Below, one piece after another: positions 45,512-58,366 of a stretch of DNA of 64,000 bases. Under the pieces are notes generated by a model that did no database searches, was not told where the DNA came from, and was given only the letters and a program-made list of their open reading frames with translations. The position numbers and the translations under genes are program-made. Origin of the DNA: Moniliophthora roreri (lineage: Eukaryota; Basidiomycota; Agaricomycetes; Agaricales; Marasmiaceae); NCBI GenBank assembly GCA_001466705.2, contig LATX02000174.1, positions 124,001 through 188,000 of the forward strand. The letters are read 5' to 3'. Each line of letters begins with the position of its first letter. Positions within the stretch are counted from its first letter, which is position 1.

Positions 45512-46087
45512 GGGTGTCGGAAGAATAATGGTGATATGACCCTAACCCCAACGCGACCGTTCATATGCACAACGGCCTAGGCTCCGGAGTCTAGCTCGCT
45601 CCAGACCGCTAGTCGCTTCTCGGTGAACTGAGGTGTAAAGCCTCTCTCGATGGAATATTATCAGAGATTGTGCCAATTCCATGGAGTTGTATACGTGAGG
45701 CTAGTAGTAAAGCAGTCGACCTGAACAAACAGCCTGAAAAATCTTTTCAGTCGTCCGACCGTGCCGCTGGAGTAAACCGTAAAAGCGTCAACATGCCTGC
45801 CGGCGCAGCCGGCAGTCTTTTCTCTCTCACTCTCATCATGATCAACCGTCAATCGTTGCTCCTTTCCATGCGCTGGACCTTCAGGGGTATCAAGGGCTTG
45901 GCCAACCCAAAATTGCTCGGCAGCTCCATAGACAAATCACTTTGTGCTTCATTTTCAGGTGCTTTGCGCACTTCATGACTCGGTAACAATCGAAAAGTAG
46001 TCATGATAGTTCTCATATTCTTCCCCGAATATCAAACCACGCTGTGCGCTCTAGCCTAATTCCATCGTTGGTCGTCCGAATTTCGAA
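45512..46087. other. Intergenic between divergent HAP5 and peptidase relic
   Basis: The plus ORF 45670-45978 has no recognisable domain. The stretch probably contains both promoters. Confidence 0.35.
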
Positions 46088-47750
46088 ATGCGAGTTGTAT
46101 ATTATGCTATCATTCTCTTGGTATCGCTCCAATCGTTGGAGCCTTTAGGGTTTACAGCATATGCTTTTCGGTGCGTACTGGTTCGGCACTACCACCACTG
46201 TTCACACTAATGAAAACCGTTTCCACAGTTCAATTTGTCGTCGATTTGGGCTCGTGAGTTCCTACCGATGCGGTCGCGTCTCCAATTGTCTTCGTTCATG
46301 CTGCATGGTGCGATAGTGCATGTGGATACACTACCGTAAAAAAGGCATAAAAGCTCGTCTTGGCCGCGCAAGTTATTCCCCAAGACAAGACATTAACAAC
46401 GTCTCCTCTTGGTTCCTTTAGTATGTTTTTCACTATACTCACTGCTACTTTCCTCAGCGTTATAATGGCCTCATCCCTCCAACGGAAAGAGGGTTTTCCC
46501 GTCCAGATGACAGGGCCCTCCAGCAGTGTCAGCTCCGTCAACGACCTGAGGTTCACAGCTGAGGTGATGAAGTCCTCAAATACGGGACGACAATCTCAAG
46601 AGATGGAACCGCATTTCCTTTCTGTGGTGTAAAGGTGTGTTAATTTTCTCTCCATTTACCGATGCGATTCCGAGTCATAAAATCCGCCAATGTCATTGGC
46701 CAAGATAATGCCTACAAGACAATCCAACCGGGCCTGTCACTCATGAAGGTTAGTCTTCTGACCGGTCTTCACAGTTTTTATTCGACTTTACTACCGCCGG
46801 TGCTGATATTCTTCACATTCGAACCCCTCACCGAGTTTCATATTGCTGACGTCCGAGAATAATCATTGCATCCTGCTTCCCTACTCAAGGTCTCATCATC
46901 TACCCAGGCCATAGAAATAGAGATGACTGGTAATCTCCTTGCTAGAGGATTCAAGCGCCCTATACCGGCTTGCGCAGACCCGGGATTGTTAGACCCTATC
47001 GCCGCCAGGTGGGCTTAGCTTTTTACTTTCCACTTCTAGATCGCAACTTTGAAGCATCTTGATGCAGCTGCGGCAAGAGCAAGGAGCCTGCCAGTATTGC
47101 CTCAGATCACATTGGCACAAATGGCGAGGACGAGCTCTTTGAAGCTCACCTCAGTAGTAATAGCATTGGCGCTGGTCTTGATGTGATTGAAGGCGTCCGC
47201 GATGAGGATAATAGCGCTAGGGTTAGTGTTTCTTATTTTCATTCCAGAATTACTTATTATTTAATCACGTCTACTCACAGGCTGAGCGTTGTCGCGTATA
47301 CTGTCATCGTTACTACAGAAGCCGAAGTCCGTCTCTCATCCCAAATCCGATTGACTTTTGATTCGGGGGCTCAGGTCTACTATTGCAACACCTTCGATGA
47401 AGTTGACAACGAATCGCTTTGCACCAATCCCACCGTAAGTGCACGTAACATCCGCGGTGAGTTTTCGTTGCATCCCTAATACGAGGATTCCAATTGAAGT
47501 CTTGTAATTCATAGGCGGAACTACTCTCCACGAAGTATGCTCCCCACCATCCATTCCGACATCATCGTGCTTGCTCAACTTACGCTATTGCTAATACCGA
47601 CGATATCAATTACGGTTGCCCTGCCAACCAACAACTCACCACAAGGGAGAAGCTGATCAACGCTGACAACTATAATGTGAGTAGATATTGTGCCACTCAG
47701 CAGCTCTTGTTTAATCGGTCTTATCAGTGTTTAAGTATACGCTGATGAAC
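46088..47750 (+). pseudogene. Broken deuterolysin-type (M35) metallopeptidase gene
   Basis: Deuterolysins are secreted zinc endopeptidases of the Asp-zincin group (HExxH plus GTxxD). A signal-peptide-like exon starts at 46088 (MRVVYYAIILLVSLQS). Pro-domain patterns follow: VQMTGPSSSVSSVNDLRFTA, then in another frame GDEVLKYGTTISRDG, DNAYKTIQPGLSL, and FDFTTAGAD passing into FTFEPLTEFHIAD one frame over. The mature part shows YYCNTFDEVDN, RGGTTLHE and, again in a different frame, TDDINYGC and INADNY. At least three frame changes lack a plausible intron, and the HE is not followed by xxH in frame. So the catalytic motif is disrupted. I infer a decayed gene. Exon ends are approximate. Confidence 0.65.
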
Positions 47751-48327
47751 AATGCTGAAGATGGATGATATGAATCGTACGTCACGAACTGCGCAATGAA
47801 TTGAGATGGATATGTATTTTACGACTGAGTATCAACGAGCGGCGAGTGGAAATCCCCAAGGGTGTAGAGTATCCCGGATGGCAGATGGTGAGGTGGTAGA
47901 GAAAAATCAGAAGCCCATGAACTTATAGCCTATAGGCGTGATTATAGTATCAGCGCTCAGCTCGGCATTCGCGAGCATACCCCGGGCACAATGTCTGACC
48001 CTTAATGACCGATTTGAACTTTTGAAGGTCTGGCGGCGATGTCATTTTGGATATCAATTGCTCGAGTATATCCACTTCTTGCAATTATGATGCAAGTTAG
48101 TGCGTATTTTTCGTCGGCCTCCCTACACGTGGTAAATACAAAGGCCGTTCTCGTACTCCCGGTATCTGTCATGATATTTGACAGCGTTCATGACATGCTT
48201 ATTGCACTAAGGGTCGTGAATCAGATATGTGTCAGTCAAGTACATTGCTCTAATCCATATAAACCACATAAACAAAAACAAGGAACTAAAGTACACCTGT
48301 ACATTTTACACTTTTTCAATTCTATAG
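47751..48327. other. Intergenic between convergent genes
   Basis: No recognisable coding sequence. Contains the 3' regions of the peptidase relic and of LEU4. Confidence 0.4.
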
Positions 48328-51026
48328 CTAATGATATCCGTTTCTGTTGATCACCACCTCATGAGCCCCGTTTGTCGTTGCATGCTTTACTCCGTTTGCT
48401 TGACTTACTCCGTTTACCGCTTTCAACGCCTTCACAACATCCAGTCTGCTGGCCGCGCTCAGGACCGCCCTGACGCCTGAAGTGGTGATATCTGGGTCCG
48501 CCGAAACACCCCAAGCACTCCGCTTCGCCTGCCCTGGCAACTCGTACACCAGTTCGACGAACGTCGCAGCGCCCGCGTCCGTATCCTTTCCCATTGAGTG
48601 TTCAGCATATTCCCTAATGCTGAGATTGCCCTGAAGCTGCGAGTGGAGAGCGTTCAGCAAGGCGGATAAGGATCCGTTGCCTTCGCCGTAGATGATCCCC
48701 CTGTCGTCGAGGAAGACGATCTCTGCGGCTAGCGAGACATGGTTATCATCAATATGATTGATGGAGAAGGAATCGACAAGCTTAAGCCCAGAGCTCCGCA
48801 CGGTAGATTTATTGAAACCGTACGTTTCCTTGAAAAGGTCGGTAAGATCTCCAACAGAAAGCTCCCCTCCGGCACTCGATGCAGCTGCTCGGGCGACTTC
48901 GAAGAAAGACGACTGGAATCTCCGGGGTAAATCAAGATTGAGAGTGTTGGAGATAACGCTCCCAGCATCCGTTGGACTAGACCTCGAATTGAATCCGACA
49001 GTCATCTCGAGCGCTGGCAAGGGTCTGGCCCCGACAGCATTGTTCACCGCACTGATAAGGGCACGCAAACACGATCCAGTAATATCCTCGTCGATTCCAA
49101 CGCCCCACCACGACTGCGAAGGCTTCTCTTCGGAAGCAAGGGTTACTTCAACGTACGATGCAGCACGCGAAGGGTCACTGCTCTCGATCACATGCTCACT
49201 ATATTCCCGGATAGTAAAATCGACCTCCAAGTGAGTCTTCAAAGCATCCAAAAGCGCCGAAAGAGGACCGTTACCATCTCCCTTGATGACTCGTGGTGAT
49301 CCATCAACAGAAAGGATGCCATCTAGACGGCGTCGGTGGTCTGTCTCGTCTCTGGAATCAGCAGTTGAGGAGGGGCCAGACTCTGGCGTAAGCTCGAAGC
49401 TTCGCAGCGAAAGTCTTCCCTTGGAGTTACTTCCGACATGATAGGCCTCCTTGAAAGCGCCGGTGATATTCTCGACGGACATCTCCTTTCCCTGGCGGTC
49501 TGAAATAGCTTGGATCACCTGGTAGAAGGCGACCTGCATCTTTCGAGGGAGATCGAGACCTAAGTGCTGCTTGATAAGGTATGCGATTCCGCCCTTGCCT
49601 GACTGCGAGTTGACACGGATGACGGCATCGTAAGTCATTCCGAGGTCAGCGGGGTCGATAGGAATGTAGGGTATATCCCAGTACAGGTTTTCACCTTTGG
49701 CAGCAGCCTCTGCATGGCGGACCTTCTGTGTCTCGAAACCTTTCTTGATAGCATCCTGATGCGACCCAGAAAAGGCAGTGAATACGAGTTCCCCCGCGTA
49801 TGGATGACGAGGGTGAACGGGAAGGTCATTGCATGATGTGACAACGTCGATGACATACTGGAGGTCACTGAAGTCCAAGTTTGGAGAAATCCCCTGCGAG
49901 TAGAAGTTGAGAGCAAGAGTAACCAAATCGACGTTTCCTGTTCGCTCGCCATTTCCGAAGAAACAACCTTCTACGCGATCACCGCCCGCTAAAAGACCAA
50001 GTTCTGCGGATGCCACGGCGGTACCTGTTTGGACGTTCAAGACAATCGTGTCAGACCCCGAATTGATCCACCATGAATACTTACCTCGGTCATTGTGGGG
50101 GTGCAAGCTAATGATGACTTTTTCTCTTTCTGAGATGTTCCGACAGAAATTCTCAATCTAGGTGATCGCGATCTATATCAATATCAAAAGAGAAATGAAT
50201 GGGTTGATGGGATTCACCTGGTCGGCATAATGTGTAGGAGGAGCGTTCTCCACAGTCGATGGCAGATTGATGATGATGCGGTCTTCACCCGGTCCCGCTT
50301 TTCCCCAAGCAGTCTTGAGCGCCTCGCAGACCGCAAGAGAAAACTCTGGCTCTGTCTGACTGAATGCCTCGGGACTGTATTCAAACTTGAACTTCGTCCC
50401 GTACTTGGCGGCATACTCGTCTGTCAGCTGACGGATGATTTTGGTGTGTTTGACGACAAGTTCGAGGGTCTGTTCTTTGGAATTTCGGAAAACGACGTTT
50501 CGGAAGCAAGGGCTAATAGCATTGTACATGTGTATAATGGCCTGCTTTGCACCTGCTAGTGATTCGATGGAGCGCCGTATAAGGTCCTCCCGTGCAGGTG
50601 TCAGGATCTACGGGAAACATGAGTATCTTGCATGATAAGCATGAACAAATGCATGGTGTCAGACCTGTATCCACACGTCGTCAGGTATTTGCTTCTTCTC
50701 TACAAGTCCCCGTACAAAGTCGAATTCGGTGTCGCTAGCTGACGGGTAGCCGACTTCTATTTCCCTGACGCCGGCCTTGACCAGCATATGGAAGAAAGTC
50801 GTCTTTTGTTCGATGGTCATGGGTTTGGCAAGGGCCTGATTACCGTCTCGAAGGTCGGTGGACAGCCATATGGGAGGCTGAGACAGAGATTTTGTTGGCC
50901 ATTGACGATCCTTGAGGTTCAAGGGAGTGTAGGGTAAGTATTTCTTGGAGGGGTCGGCGCTATCGAGAGGATCATAAGCTAGAAGGCTAAAGATGCAACA
51001 TTGACTGATATTCACAGCATAGGCAT
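48328..51026 (-). CDS. LEU4: 2-isopropylmalate synthase with duplicated C-terminal module
   Basis: This enzyme condenses acetyl-CoA with 2-ketoisovalerate, the first committed step of leucine synthesis. Five exons (51026-51016, 50959-50665, 50607-50218, 50157-50085, 50024-48328) give 821 residues. The 11-nt first exon restores the conserved start MPML-ADPSKKY. Catalytic landmarks are [10 protein letters not shown] (metal-binding Asp), [23 protein letters not shown], the metal ligands in HPHNDRG, and [10 protein letters not shown]. The C-terminal regulatory/dimerisation part, which carries leucine feedback in characterised enzymes, occurs twice. Each unit starts LDLPR and contains a V-x-x-x-x(G)-x-E-(M/L)-S-V linker, F-K-E-x-Y and a GxGNGxLSALLxAL motif (about 49563-49030 and 48953-48445). 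Yeast Leu4 is about 620 residues, so the second unit explains the extra length. Confidence 0.92.
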
Positions 51027-52235
51027 GTTCTAGAAGAATATGGAGGTAGAATGAAGAGCAAAGGTGGGGATTGGAGTACTGTGCTGGACCGCTGACTTTT
51101 TATAGGCGGTACTCGACTGCGACCGCTAATCGTCCACCTTAGTCACGTGAAGATAACCTATTTTTCTTTTGGGATGTGCATGAATTGTCTATGGAGTACA
51201 TTAATTCATCCGATCCCGTCAAGAAGCACTGATTCAATGCATACCTCTTTCATCCTACCGACTTGGAAGTCGCGACACTATGCAACGAAGATCAGAATCC
51301 GGTCTAAATGGAGGCTTGAATCGGTTGGAGAAGAAGTCCAAGACCAAACGAGGATACCAATGACATACTGGACCTGATTTCCACGTAAAACGGCCAAGTA
51401 GACGAGCGAGAGACCCACGAAGGGCTCATCCCCTTAAACCCACCTGCCACTGGCAGCAGGTTAGATGAGGAATACTTGAAATTTTGCCTCCATTCTTGAA
51501 GAATTGGGCCTTATACTGAACCGGATTATGGTTTCCTGCTAGTAGCGTACCAAAACGAGGTCACGACCTTGCTCTTCGGAAGGAAGTCAAAGGTACGTGA
51601 TCTAGATCGAATGGGAGAACTGGTCTTGGTTTTTCAATTGAGTCAGTATGGACTGGAGCAGACTGGATTAGAACCTACGAGACTTCCCGCTCTTGTCTTG
51701 TCTTGCTCAATTGTGATGGGAGATGTTGCAATCACAGTCTTTTCTCCGGTCAGTAAAAGTAGAAGTTCAGAACAAAACATGAGAGTACCTTGATCCGCCC
51801 AGTGAACGCGGGACCAGCCGAGAAATTGGGACTCCGAAAATCCCCAACTCTATCACGTGCAGACCGTTCTCTTTCGCTTGCAATCATCTCCCTCGCCGAG
51901 CTCTCAGGCTGAAGAGCTACAGGGCGAACGTATTTTCTTGCCACAACCTTCGAGTCGAGTCTACTCCACATGAAGAAATCGGGTATCCGCATGCAAAACT
52001 CGTCTTCATACGCCGGGTCCGCGTGCTATCATGTTGTCAAAAACAATTGAATTGATCTGATCTGATTTTAGCATGCAAAACCTGACATTGAAGATCATTT
52101 TTGTTGTTTATGGAAATCCACTTCAATCGCTAGTAACCACTGGCTGCCTGCGTGCATGGGTCTGAAGTTAATTCTTGTCAATATATACCCAGAGGATTGG
52201 AGCTGACGTGGCTTTGGCTCTCAAGATACTTGGGG
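51027..52235. other. LEU4 upstream region, nothing resolved
   Basis: This should contain the LEU4 promoter and leader. No ORF with a recognisable domain. Confidence 0.35.
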
Positions 52236-54140
52236 AATGAACATTGCTCCGCATCTTTTCTACAGCAGTCGGCGGCTTGTGAGCGTGACCATCGGCGGTC
52301 TGATATCCAAGACATATCGCAATGACGCTTATTTGGATCTCCCCGGGTGGACGTCACCTCACGATGCCCGTTTCTGCCCAGAACTCCATTTTCCTATAGG
52401 TGTAATCGGAAATGAAAGAATGCCCCATGCACAGGTCTCGCTCTCCCAGATTTACTCATCATTGCACTCACGCTCTCGTGTCCCCGAATCCTACACCAAT
52501 CCTCGTCTCCGGAGGTAGCAGTCTGCAGAGGGTAGTTCTCGGGGTACTACTGCTTTCCGTTTGCAATGGAGATAGAGAAGTTGCAAGTACAATTCAAACA
52601 ACGTAAAGATGGCCAGACAGAAGGCAAAGGCAATCAGCATTCAAGCGTTCCTTAACCGAAATAGATAATTTTCGCGTAACTCGAGTCGGGGACTGCCCGA
52701 CTGAACGTCCTTCTGGAATAAAAGGGTTTCCAATTATCCAAAAAAAAACACCATTGTAGTTCGGCCGACGCATGCATTGGTAGTTCAGCTTCGTCTCCAG
52801 CAAGCATTGGCAATATCGGTGGCTCCGGTAGACTCGGCGAAGCTCACTTATGGCGAAGAAGTCTTTCGGATACGGCAGCGGCCACTTTGTCGTAAATAAA
52901 GCAAGCGAACTTCTCTCCTCCCCAGGTTTCCTCCAGGTGTAATTTCGCCGGTACGCCGTACGGTGACGTACAATCATGCATCTTCGACATTCTTAGCCCA
53001 TTCAACACAGAACTCGCCTTGGAGTATGATTTACCCAGGGTTGACTTTGCACTCTGTGCTCCAAAAGGCATTGATTATTATCACCGTCTCATTGCTACAG
53101 GGTGGTCTGTTCTGTATTGGGTTTCGGCCATATTCGGCCATCTTCTATTCTACCTAATCATGAATAGGCGCCTCAAATTCCCACCCCGAATTACTCCATT
53201 TTGGAGGATATTACAACGGAGCACACGTTGATCTTTCCCAATCGCTTCTTCATATGCACCTTTTAGATGAAACTCAACCCAAGAGTGTCGATACCGCACC
53301 ACAGTCAAGGACGTACCCTCATTTCTAGGGGATATGTTATGGTGTCATCGTTCAGTACTTCCTACCTCCTTTTTCTCCTCACAACCCACTAACGATCAGT
53401 TTCAAATTGCAGGCAATCAACTCATAGATCCCATGTCTGTCAGAATATGAGCCATGCATGGTTTTTCAATGGTAAGAAAACCCATTTGGATTCAAATACA
53501 GACAGAACTTCCAGAGATTGTTTCAATCCTTCCCCACCACATTTTCGAACGCGTCGTGACATCCATCGGAAGCTAAGCCGGACCAATCGGATAGTTGCCG
53601 AAGGGCTTTTCGAACATGAAAATGCATCTACAGCAAAAACCTAGGCTTTTCTCTTAATGTCGTTTCTCAAAGAACGCAAAACCAATCGCTGCTGGATGTG
53701 AAAGATTTGACCTGTCCAGATTCGGGTCTAGAGAAATAACGCAGCACGCTCGAGCAAGGTAAAGTCAAAATCATCTCTACTATCCTTTTATCCTGAGTAA
53801 CTGTTCATTTACAGGCCTACATTTGTCGCTTCCCTTGGATCGGTTTAGCGAAGAATTATGGGGCAGGGCAGATGAAGTCGTGCTACTTGCGTCGGCCAAC
53901 ATTTCTGAGAGACGATTCAGGGTGGATCAATTCTATGTCCGGTGCGTTCTACTGGCTTCCACCTCAAACAACACATTTCACCTCCGTCGTTTCCCACCCA
54001 TCCCTGCATTACCGTCGCGCGCAAATCAGAACGTAACTACTTGTTTTCGACTTCAAAATGAACACTTCGGAATTGCCAAGCTCACAAACCCCGCCATACG
54101 TGTAACTTTCTTCCACCAGGTGAGTTGATAACGACACATT
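52236..54140 (+). other. Possible unassembled gene(s), plus strand
   Basis: Three coding-like stretches are seen. One is near 52950-53232 with VDFALCAPKGIDYYHRLIA and a hydrophobic WSVLYWVSAIFGHLLFYLI. One near 53503-53570 reads TELPEIVSILPHHIFERVV, F-box-like. One at 53818-54120 ends at a CAG|GTGAGT donor. I cannot join them or identify a family, so no CDS is called. Confidence 0.25.
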
Positions 54141-57100
54141 CTGTTCGCTTTGTTCAATAGATGTCATCGCATGGTACTGGTACCCGGGGCAGACGACCCA
54201 CACGGAAGGATACCAAAAGTAGGTACTTTATTCCCATGTTTAGACATTTGCATAGCTTTTTTGTTCCTGAACGTGGGGATAGAACATGATTGAACAAAGA
54301 GTGCATATTGATGGACCAAGTTTCGCCTGGCATTCACTGAATGAGCCAGAAGCGGGGCAATTGTATCCCAATCGTCCGCCGTCTTTTCTTTCCCTCTGAC
54401 ACCGAAAGTTCCAGCAACGTATCGCTTGCTACGTGGGCTTGTCAAAAAGTCATTGTTCTTTATTTAGTCAGACTCGGGATGAATGTGAGTCACCTCGCAC
54501 CTTCCTAGAAGCGAAGCGCGTACCTACTGATTAAACGATGAACGTTCTCGACTCAGCACAGGGTACCTTTTGAATGGTACACCAACAACAAGAACTCAAG
54601 ATGGTACTTACATTCTGATCAAGAAAAGAGCCTAGACCTGGATGATCACCATGAGGTCAAGACTTTCAATGACTCTCCTTCCTTTTCATGCCAGTCTGCC
54701 CTGAGGAATGAACACGCCTTTTGATGATCCTTGAATTTTTCGTCAGGATGACATGTTAATCACGATTGCTTTAGATTCTCCGACACTCTATCCACGCAAA
54801 CCATGCAAGCCTCGACCTCTCGTTTATCCGTCCATCTATTTTTTCACTTCACCGCCTTCACATATGTGTAAACGGACCCTTCTTCCCTTCATCGCCTTTA
54901 CATCCCTTTCACCGCCCTTAATCGGAAGCGATTCGGCTAGCTGTTTTCCTCTGGTTGGCTTTCCTGACTTGTGCTTCTTCAAATCATGATATATCTTGTC
55001 AGCTATTGAATCTTTTTGACAGGAATATTTATCCGTTTATGGTCGAATTTTTTGATGGGATCCATACAACATGTCCGACAAAAACGCAGAGGCGGATCAA
55101 GGATTTTAATATTCTTGTTCCGACACTGCCCAAAAGTCAAAGGTTGACAGAGACAGACATAGGCTCGCGAAGGTTTCCGATGCAAGGTTTTTCTACTCGC
55201 GATGCCTCGGAAGGGACTGGGTGCGAAGAAAGATTGGGGCTTAGTCGGCACGGTTATACTACTGAAACTAAGCGAAAGCTGTTTCTCAAGGCCTTTCACC
55301 AAGATTTTAAAAAGAAAAATTCGGGCCCGGTGGTTGAATCTCGCATCTTGAAGATCTGAGAGGGGTGCTTCCTCCGAGTCGGGAACAAACAGATAATCAT
55401 CTAGCGGCAAGTGTGCCTTGGGTATGATGGGCGTCTACTTTCCGAAAACTATTCCAAGACCAAGGATCAAGGGGGTGGAAGGGGAGGACATTTTGGCGGG
55501 CTGAATGATTGTACTTAACTTACGGGGTTCGTGATAATTTACCTCGAGGCTCTCGATCACTGATTCGACACACAGCTTTTGTGGGACTAGGCGGTTTTTG
55601 GGGGATTGAGTGTGCACTGCCTTTCATAGTGTCTATATTGAATATTCTCGTACGTCCTGGTAACCAATTAACCCCAAGTTTAAGTACTACTTTATTTTTT
55701 CTTCCCCGCCACCGGTATCATTTCGTCGCCGACTCGATGATAACGGACTAATGAAAACATTCTACTAGTCAACGCCCAATGGTATTGAAGCTTTTTTTAC
55801 TATATATACATGTCCGTAATGTCCAAAGCTCGATCTGTTCCCTCATTTGCAGGGGCAAACGCTATACCATAGGCGCTTTGGTTATGCGAAATCTATGCGA
55901 CCCTTGGACAAAGCGTCCCAAAAACGGCGCTAATTAACAGAATCTGTCGCGGGGATAATGAAGCGCTCGTTCCCGACTTGCCGAAGTGTCGCATTCCGAG
56001 TCGGTGTCCAATCATGCCACAGCAATAAGCTCTAGATTCCCGTGGTGAGCCGAATAGACTTTGAGAGAGCCCTCGCCCTCGTCTCGACCTTGTACGATAA
56101 CCTTCTTCTGACTTTTTGACACTCTTCATGCATGCATACATACAGGGGATCGGCAGTAGTATACAACACAGACGCCGTGACACGTACCAATCGGTTCGCT
56201 TCTCAATATTGTGCTTGGGACCAATGGATCATGAGAGCGATTTCGTTACCTTGACTCCCTTCTCCGAGTTATGTATGTACTGCGGACAACAGGCTAAAGA
56301 GCACCATTTATGGGTCTACGTCTACACAACACTCCCCCTTCGGTTCCTAGATTCCTAGAAACCGGTTGCGCGTCCCTCCTCCCCCCCACCTCCCTTTTTT
56401 CGGCATCTTTTTCCCAACCACGGGAAAAAAAACAAACAATTCAACATTTCTGCGCAACGGGTTGTAACATACAAACGAGCTGAAGGGATTAAAGGCTTCT
56501 TGGTATAAATGTCGTATGATACGCCATGTCAGCTGAGAGATAAGGCGAATCAACGCCGTGTGGGATCATTCAAAACAAAGAAGAGAGAGAGAGAGAGAGA
56601 GAGAGACCTTCTTTCCTTCTGAATGACACGCAGTGAAGTAGGGGGAATTTAAAATCAAGTTTGTTGGAAGGAACCAACTTAGATACTTGATTGAGGGATC
56701 GTAGGCGTTGTGGAGCAGGAACAAATAATTGCCCATTCATCAATTTTTTTTTTGAGGATGTAAAAATTCTCGGTGCCTTGTGTTTAGCTAGTACGTAATG
56801 CCGATTTACTTGGCATGGACGATTTCGTCCTTCCCCCGGTTTCCTTTTGTTTTTTCTTTTTCTTCTACGTTTGCCAGCGAACAGTAAATCAAGTGACATG
56901 GTTTTACTGTTTGGAGGAAAAGAAGAAGAAGAAAAAAAAATTACCAAAAGGTAAAAGAGAACAAAGAACAACACACACACAACATTCTCGGATTTCGGAA
57001 TGTAACGGCATTATACACCGCCAATGTGTCCTGACCTCCTCACGAGGTCATAGGGCTGATGTTGTGCGATCTCCCCCGCTCGCCAATGCTTGACCTCAGA

Positions 57101-58366
57101 AGATGTCGAAAAATCGATTCGTTGACCTCCTACGAGACCCCGGGTTCGATCAGGATTCCGCGCGGGTACGGCTCACCTTTTTACGGTTCCTGTTCCGTGC
57201 CGCCGACCCTTTCGCTTTTGAATCATTCCAATTTCTAAGTGCGGCAAACACATATATCATTAATGAATCTAGACTACAGAGTACAACATGGTGGGCCTAA
57301 GCTACCATAAGTCCCCTTGAATTTAGAGACTCTGTATATATAATGACAATTACCTACAGCAATACTATGTCAGTAAGTTGCCCTTTGTGAGTGAACAGTT
57401 CAAGACTTACTTGCTTTGTGACACTTCTAGCTTGAAGTTGCGGCAGAGATCTGCTCATGTAAGTCAGTGACAATGAGATGAGATGGGATGTATTGACTTA
57501 CCATGAACAGAATCCAGGAACTTAGAGGAAAAAACTGCTGAAGTTCAAAAGTCAGAGAGGGAGAACGTGGGGTTAGAAGCAAGAGTGTCTTAAAGTCAAT
57601 CGTCTTTTATGCCACGTCAAAAAATCAAACACTGGCAAATATCGGTAAGGGAGGGTACAAAACTGTTGAAGCGGAAGGCTTTACGTGCCGTTGGAGGCTA
57701 TTGGCTGGGGCCGCCGCTTATATTCTGAGGCGCGCTCGGTTTTGCAGTCATGCCATGCGACTTCTCGTGCCCAGAGTTCCAGACCTCTGACGAGCTCAAA
57801 TCGAGGTCCTCCGAGGTCCCAGCACGATGTCCCTCAACCTCTCGTTCTGAGGTCAAACCGACATCTGACCACTTTGGTGGTGTAGCCGCTCGTCGAGTCC
57901 TCTGAGGGCCTTACGGGAACGCCATGGTGAATTAACCGTTCATAAAACAATTTGATATTTCTCTCAGAAAGTCGTTAGAATCGACAAATGAGAATCAAAA
58001 CCTTACGGGAAGTCATCTTGGAGGGATGATAAACGTCTAGTAGAGTCTGTTCTCCGTCGTGCTGTAGCTCCAGCTGAAAATGACAAGCAAAGCTGCACGG
58101 GTAGAGACACCCCGCAACGAATTCGAAGCCAATGTCGTAGTTAAACCCTTGCATAGAAAGTTGTTAATCTTTGTCATTCTTCCGACTCGAGATCCGCGCC
58201 AGCTTGTCAAATAACCCGGAATCTAATCCGTCTTAGGACGCCTTGCGGCGAAGCCGTGTGCCTAATTTAATTCACGATATAATGTTAAACATGGCGATAT
58301 TTGAATATGTTGGAAAATGAATTCGCTATGGGATCTAGGATTTACGGGAGCAAAATACAATCTTTC
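54141..58366. other. Long stretch without a resolved gene
   Basis: Contains a (GA)n tract near 56583-56608, A/T runs and several GACCTC/GAGGTC motifs (57030-57130 and 57780-57860). ORFs are short. The last part includes the 3' end of the 7-TM gene. Confidence 0.4.
56583..56608. repeat. (GA)n microsatellite
   Basis: About 13 GA units in a row. Confidence 0.85.

Noticed and set aside
49635..50161. ORFs on both strands inside LEU4 (for example 49907-50161 plus)
   Set aside because: They are shadows of the LEU4 coding exons in other frames.
51015..51016. LEU4 start at the non-ATG codon at 51015
   Set aside because: That codon is GTG; using the ATG at 51026 with a 56-nt intron gives the conserved MPML-ADPSKKY start.
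57120..57180. GGGTTCGATC resembling a tRNA B box
   Set aside because: No A box, stems or acceptor pairing are present around it; the same applies to the GGGTTCGAG near 35030.
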